Source: Trueperaceae bacterium
Lineage (GTDB): Bacteria > Deinococcota > Deinococci > Deinococcales > Trueperaceae
DNA: 7,100 nucleotides
Assembly (NCBI GenBank): GCA_007121175.1
Contig: SKMG01000404.1
Span: 1 to 7,100 of the forward strand
Direction of reading: 5' to 3'
The stretch's first letter is position 1. Every line of letters begins with the position of its first letter. The position numbers and the translations under genes are program-made. A model generated the notes under the pieces. It did not search any database. It had not been told where the DNA came from and saw only the letters and a list, made by a program, of their open reading frames with translations. Positions 5,310-7,100 of this stretch are shown here, in pieces.

Positions 5310-6032
5310 ATGACGCGACGTCGCTTCGAGCGCATCGACGCGGTGCTGCGCCGCCGTCAGCGTGACCTCACGATCCTGGCGGAGGACGTCTACAAGCCAC
5401 ACAACCTCTCGGCGATGCTGCGCAGCGCAGACGCAGTCGGCATCGGCACCGTCCACGCGGTGAGCCCGACCGGCGGGCTGCCGACCTTCAGCGCCACCAG
5501 CGCCAGCGCCGAGAAGTGGGTGGAGCTGCGGGTGCACGACGACCTGCAGGCCGCCCTCGCGCCGCTGCGCGAACAGCGCATGCAGCTGCTGGCGGCGCAC
5601 TTCTCGCCCGCGGCGCACGACTTCCGCGACGTCGACTACACCCGCAGCACCTGCGTCCTGTTCGGCAACGAGCGCTCCGGCGTCAGCGCGGCAGCGGCCT
5701 TGGCCGCCGACGCCCACGTGATCATCCCCATGCTCGGCATGGTGCCATCGCTCAACGTCTCGGTCGCAGCCGCCGTGATCCTCTTCGAGGCCCAGCGGCA
5801 GCGCCGCGCGGCGGGCCGCTACGAGGAGCCCGCGCTCGACGAGGCCGAGCGCAACGACCAGGCCGTACGCTGGCTGTACCCGCGGCTGGCCGCCTACTAC
5901 GACGCCCAAGCCTGGCCGCTGCCGCGGCTCGACGAGCACGGCTCGCTGCCTGACGGGATCGCCATGCCGCCACCGGCGACCGGCGGGTACCACCACTCCG
6001 TCGGCGGCCTATCAGACGAGCCAGACAGCTGA
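5310..6032 (+). CDS. trmH: tRNA (guanosine(18)-2'-O)-methyltransferase TrmH
   Basis: 240 residues, a SPOUT-class methyltransferase that transfers a methyl group from S-adenosylmethionine to the 2'-OH of G18 in the tRNA D loop. Motif 1 is VYKPHNLSAMLRSADAVG (27-44), with Asn32 and Arg38 at the spacing of the catalytic Asn and Arg of Thermus TrmH. Motif 2 is LFGNERSGVS (117-126). Motif 3 is IIPMLGMVPSLNVSVAAAVIL (138-158), which forms the knotted cofactor site and carries Asn149. The DFRDVDYTRSTC segment (104-115) closely resembles E. coli TrmH. An extra C-terminal tail from about 165 is usual for this subgroup. The start is fixed by the family N-terminus and by TACGCT 7 bases upstream. It is divergent from tRNA-Leu and ends 15 bases before the sugar dehydrogenase gene, which has its own -10 box. 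Confidence 0.95.
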   Translation: MTRRRFERIDAVLRRRQRDLTILAEDVYKPHNLSAMLRSADAVGIGTVHAVSPTGGLPTFSATSASAEKWVELRVHDDLQAALAPLREQRMQLLAAHFSPAAHDFRDVDYTRSTCVLFGNERSGVSAAAALAADAHVIIPMLGMVPSLNVSVAAAVILFEAQRQRRAAGRYEEPALDEAERNDQAVRWLYPRLAAYYDAQAWPLPRLDEHGSLPDGIAMPPPATGGYHHSVGGLSDEPDS

Positions 6033-6035
6033 GGC

Positions 6036-6041
6036 TAGGCT
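6036..6041 (+). promoter_or_regulatory. -10 box of the sugar dehydrogenase gene (leaderless type)
   Basis: TAGGCT lies 4 bases after the trmH stop and 6 bases before the ATG at 6048. There is no Shine-Dalgarno. This suggests separate transcription from trmH although the genes are only 15 bases apart; read-through from trmH is also possible. Confidence 0.5.
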
Positions 6042-6047
6042 GGCCCC

Positions 6048-7100
6048 ATGACCCACCGAACCCAGCGCTTCCGCCACCGACCAGCGCTCATCGCGTTCAT
6101 CGGGCTCGCCCTGTGCGCCGGCGCCGCCGCCCAGCAGCTCGAGCCAATCGCCGACGGCTTCGTCCAGCCGCTCGGCATCACCCATGCCGGCGACGGCAGC
6201 CAGCGCCTGTTCGTCGTCGAGCAGCGCGGCACGGTCAGGGTGGTCGAGGACGGCAGTCTGCAGCAGCAGCCCTACCTCGACATCAGCGATTCCACCCGCG
6301 CTCAGGGCGAGAGGGGTCTGCTCGGTCTCGCCTTCCACCCGGAGTTCGCCACCAACGGACGGCTGTTCATCCACTACACGGACCTCGGCGGCGACACGGT
6401 GCTCTCCGAGCTGCGTGCCGACCCGGCCGCTGCGCCTTCGGTCGATAGCGGCAGCGAGCGGATCATCCTCACCCTCGAGCAGCCTTTCGGGAACCACAAC
6501 GGCGGCCAGATCGCGTTCGGCCCGGACGGCTTCTTGTACCTCGGCCTCGGCGACGGCGGGTCGGGGGGCGACCCGCTGAACGCCGGCCAGGACCTCGGCA
6601 CGCTGCTCGGCACCATCGTCCGCCTCGACGTCGATGGCGCCGAACCGTACGCGGTGCCCGACGACAACCCGTTCGTCGAGGATCCGGGCGCGCTCGACGA
6701 GATCTGGGCCTACGGGCTGCGCAATCCCTGGCGTTTCAGCTTCGACCCCGCCAGCGGCGACCTGTGGATCGCCGACGTCGGCCAGAACGCGGTCGAGGAG
6801 GTCAACCGCCAGCCTGCCGACAGCCCTGGAGGCGAGAACTACGGTTGGCGCATCATGGAGGGCGACGCGTGCTTCGATCCGCCGACGGGCTGCGACCCGA
6901 CGGGACTGACGATGCCGGTCATCACCTACACGCACGCCTCGGGCTGGGGCCGCTCGATCACCGGCGGCTACCTCTACCGCGGCTCCGCGGTGCCCTCGCT
7001 CGAAGGCGCTTACGTCTTCGCCGACTACGTCTCCGGCAACGTCTTCGTGGCCGAGGGAGCGGACGACGACTGGAGCGCGCGGATCGCGCTCGAGACGGAC
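6048..7100 (+). CDS. Secreted PQQ-dependent sugar dehydrogenase (GSDH/Hhip-like), 3' end beyond window
   Basis: 351 codons are visible with no stop, so the gene is cut by the window edge, but most of the six-bladed beta-propeller is present. The family (soluble glucose dehydrogenase, E. coli YliI) oxidises aldose sugars in the periplasm using PQQ and calcium. A signal peptide is clear: basic N-terminus (residues 3-11), hydrophobic core (12-24), and a likely signal peptidase I cut after AGAAA (residue 28). Family signatures: RGLLGLAFHPEF (89-100), FGNHNGGQIAFGPDG (147-161, with His150 in the place of the catalytic His), LYLGLGDGGSGGDP (163-176), YGLRNPWRFSFDP and WIADVGQNAVEEVN, then ENYGWR. 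Two cysteines in the CFDPPTGCD segment may form a disulfide, as in Hhip-like relatives. The start fits the signal peptide and a TAGGCT box 6 bases upstream. The actual substrate is unknown; many family members lack proven glucose activity. Confidence 0.92.
   Translation, partial: MTHRTQRFRHRPALIAFIGLALCAGAAAQQLEPIADGFVQPLGITHAGDGSQRLFVVEQRGTVRVVEDGSLQQQPYLDISDSTRAQGERGLLGLAFHPEFATNGRLFIHYTDLGGDTVLSELRADPAAAPSVDSGSERIILTLEQPFGNHNGGQIAFGPDGFLYLGLGDGGSGGDPLNAGQDLGTLLGTIVRLDVDGAEPYAVPDDNPFVEDPGALDEIWAYGLRNPWRFSFDPASGDLWIADVGQNAVEEVNRQPADSPGGENYGWRIMEGDACFDPPTGCDPTGLTMPVITYTHASGWGRSITGGYLYRGSAVPSLEGAYVFADYVSGNVFVAEGADDDWSARIALETD

Noticed and set aside
4943..5365. Plus-strand frame across the helicase-tRNA-trmH spacer as a small gene
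   Set aside because: It crosses the tRNA gene on the opposite strand and has only Arg/Pro/Ala-rich sequence without a start signal.
5115..5996. 293-codon minus-strand frame over trmH and the tRNA
   Set aside because: Runs through the tRNA gene and antisense to TrmH motifs, with no domain; a shadow frame.

Overview
This is ordinary-looking chromosomal DNA of a very GC-rich, diderm-type bacterium. It holds six protein-coding genes, one tRNA gene and several readable promoters. I see no mobile element, CRISPR array, toxin-antitoxin pair or phage gene. The best taxonomic guess is Deinococcota, possibly a Truepera-like lineage, at about 50% confidence. The reasons are a YmdB-type phosphodiesterase, an E. 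coli/Thermus-type TrmH, an ExbB/TolQ channel protein, and above all gene starts sitting only 5-7 bases behind a TANNNT -10 box with no Shine-Dalgarno sequence. That leaderless design is well known in Deinococcus.

Left part (1-1586, minus strand): an ExbB/TolQ/MotA-family proton-channel subunit, cut by the left window edge, lies downstream of a ymdB-family metallophosphoesterase, 36 bases apart. A 60-base divergent spacer (1587-1646) holds a promoter on each strand and two tandem 10-base palindromic repeats.

Middle (1647-4871): an Lrp/AsnC-family regulator overlaps by 4 bases the start of an Eis-like GNAT acetyltransferase, a translationally coupled pair. Convergent to it, 19 bases away, is a DinG/XPD-type iron-sulfur helicase on the minus strand.

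Right part (4872-7100): a spacer with a perfect 12-bp hairpin, then a minus-strand tRNA-Leu(GAG) gene with encoded CCA and a near-consensus sigma-70 promoter. Divergent from the tRNA is trmH, the tRNA Gm18 methyltransferase gene. It is followed by a secreted PQQ-dependent sugar dehydrogenase (GSDH/Hhip-like) cut by the right window edge.

The genes do not form one pathway. The functional links are regulator with acetyltransferase (same transcript), phosphodiesterase with channel subunit (same strand, but a possible second promoter lies between them), and trmH next to a likely substrate tRNA. The most interesting signal is the shared start architecture at five of the six protein genes, together with the operator-like repeat in the divergent spacer. 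I found no convincing new multi-gene system.
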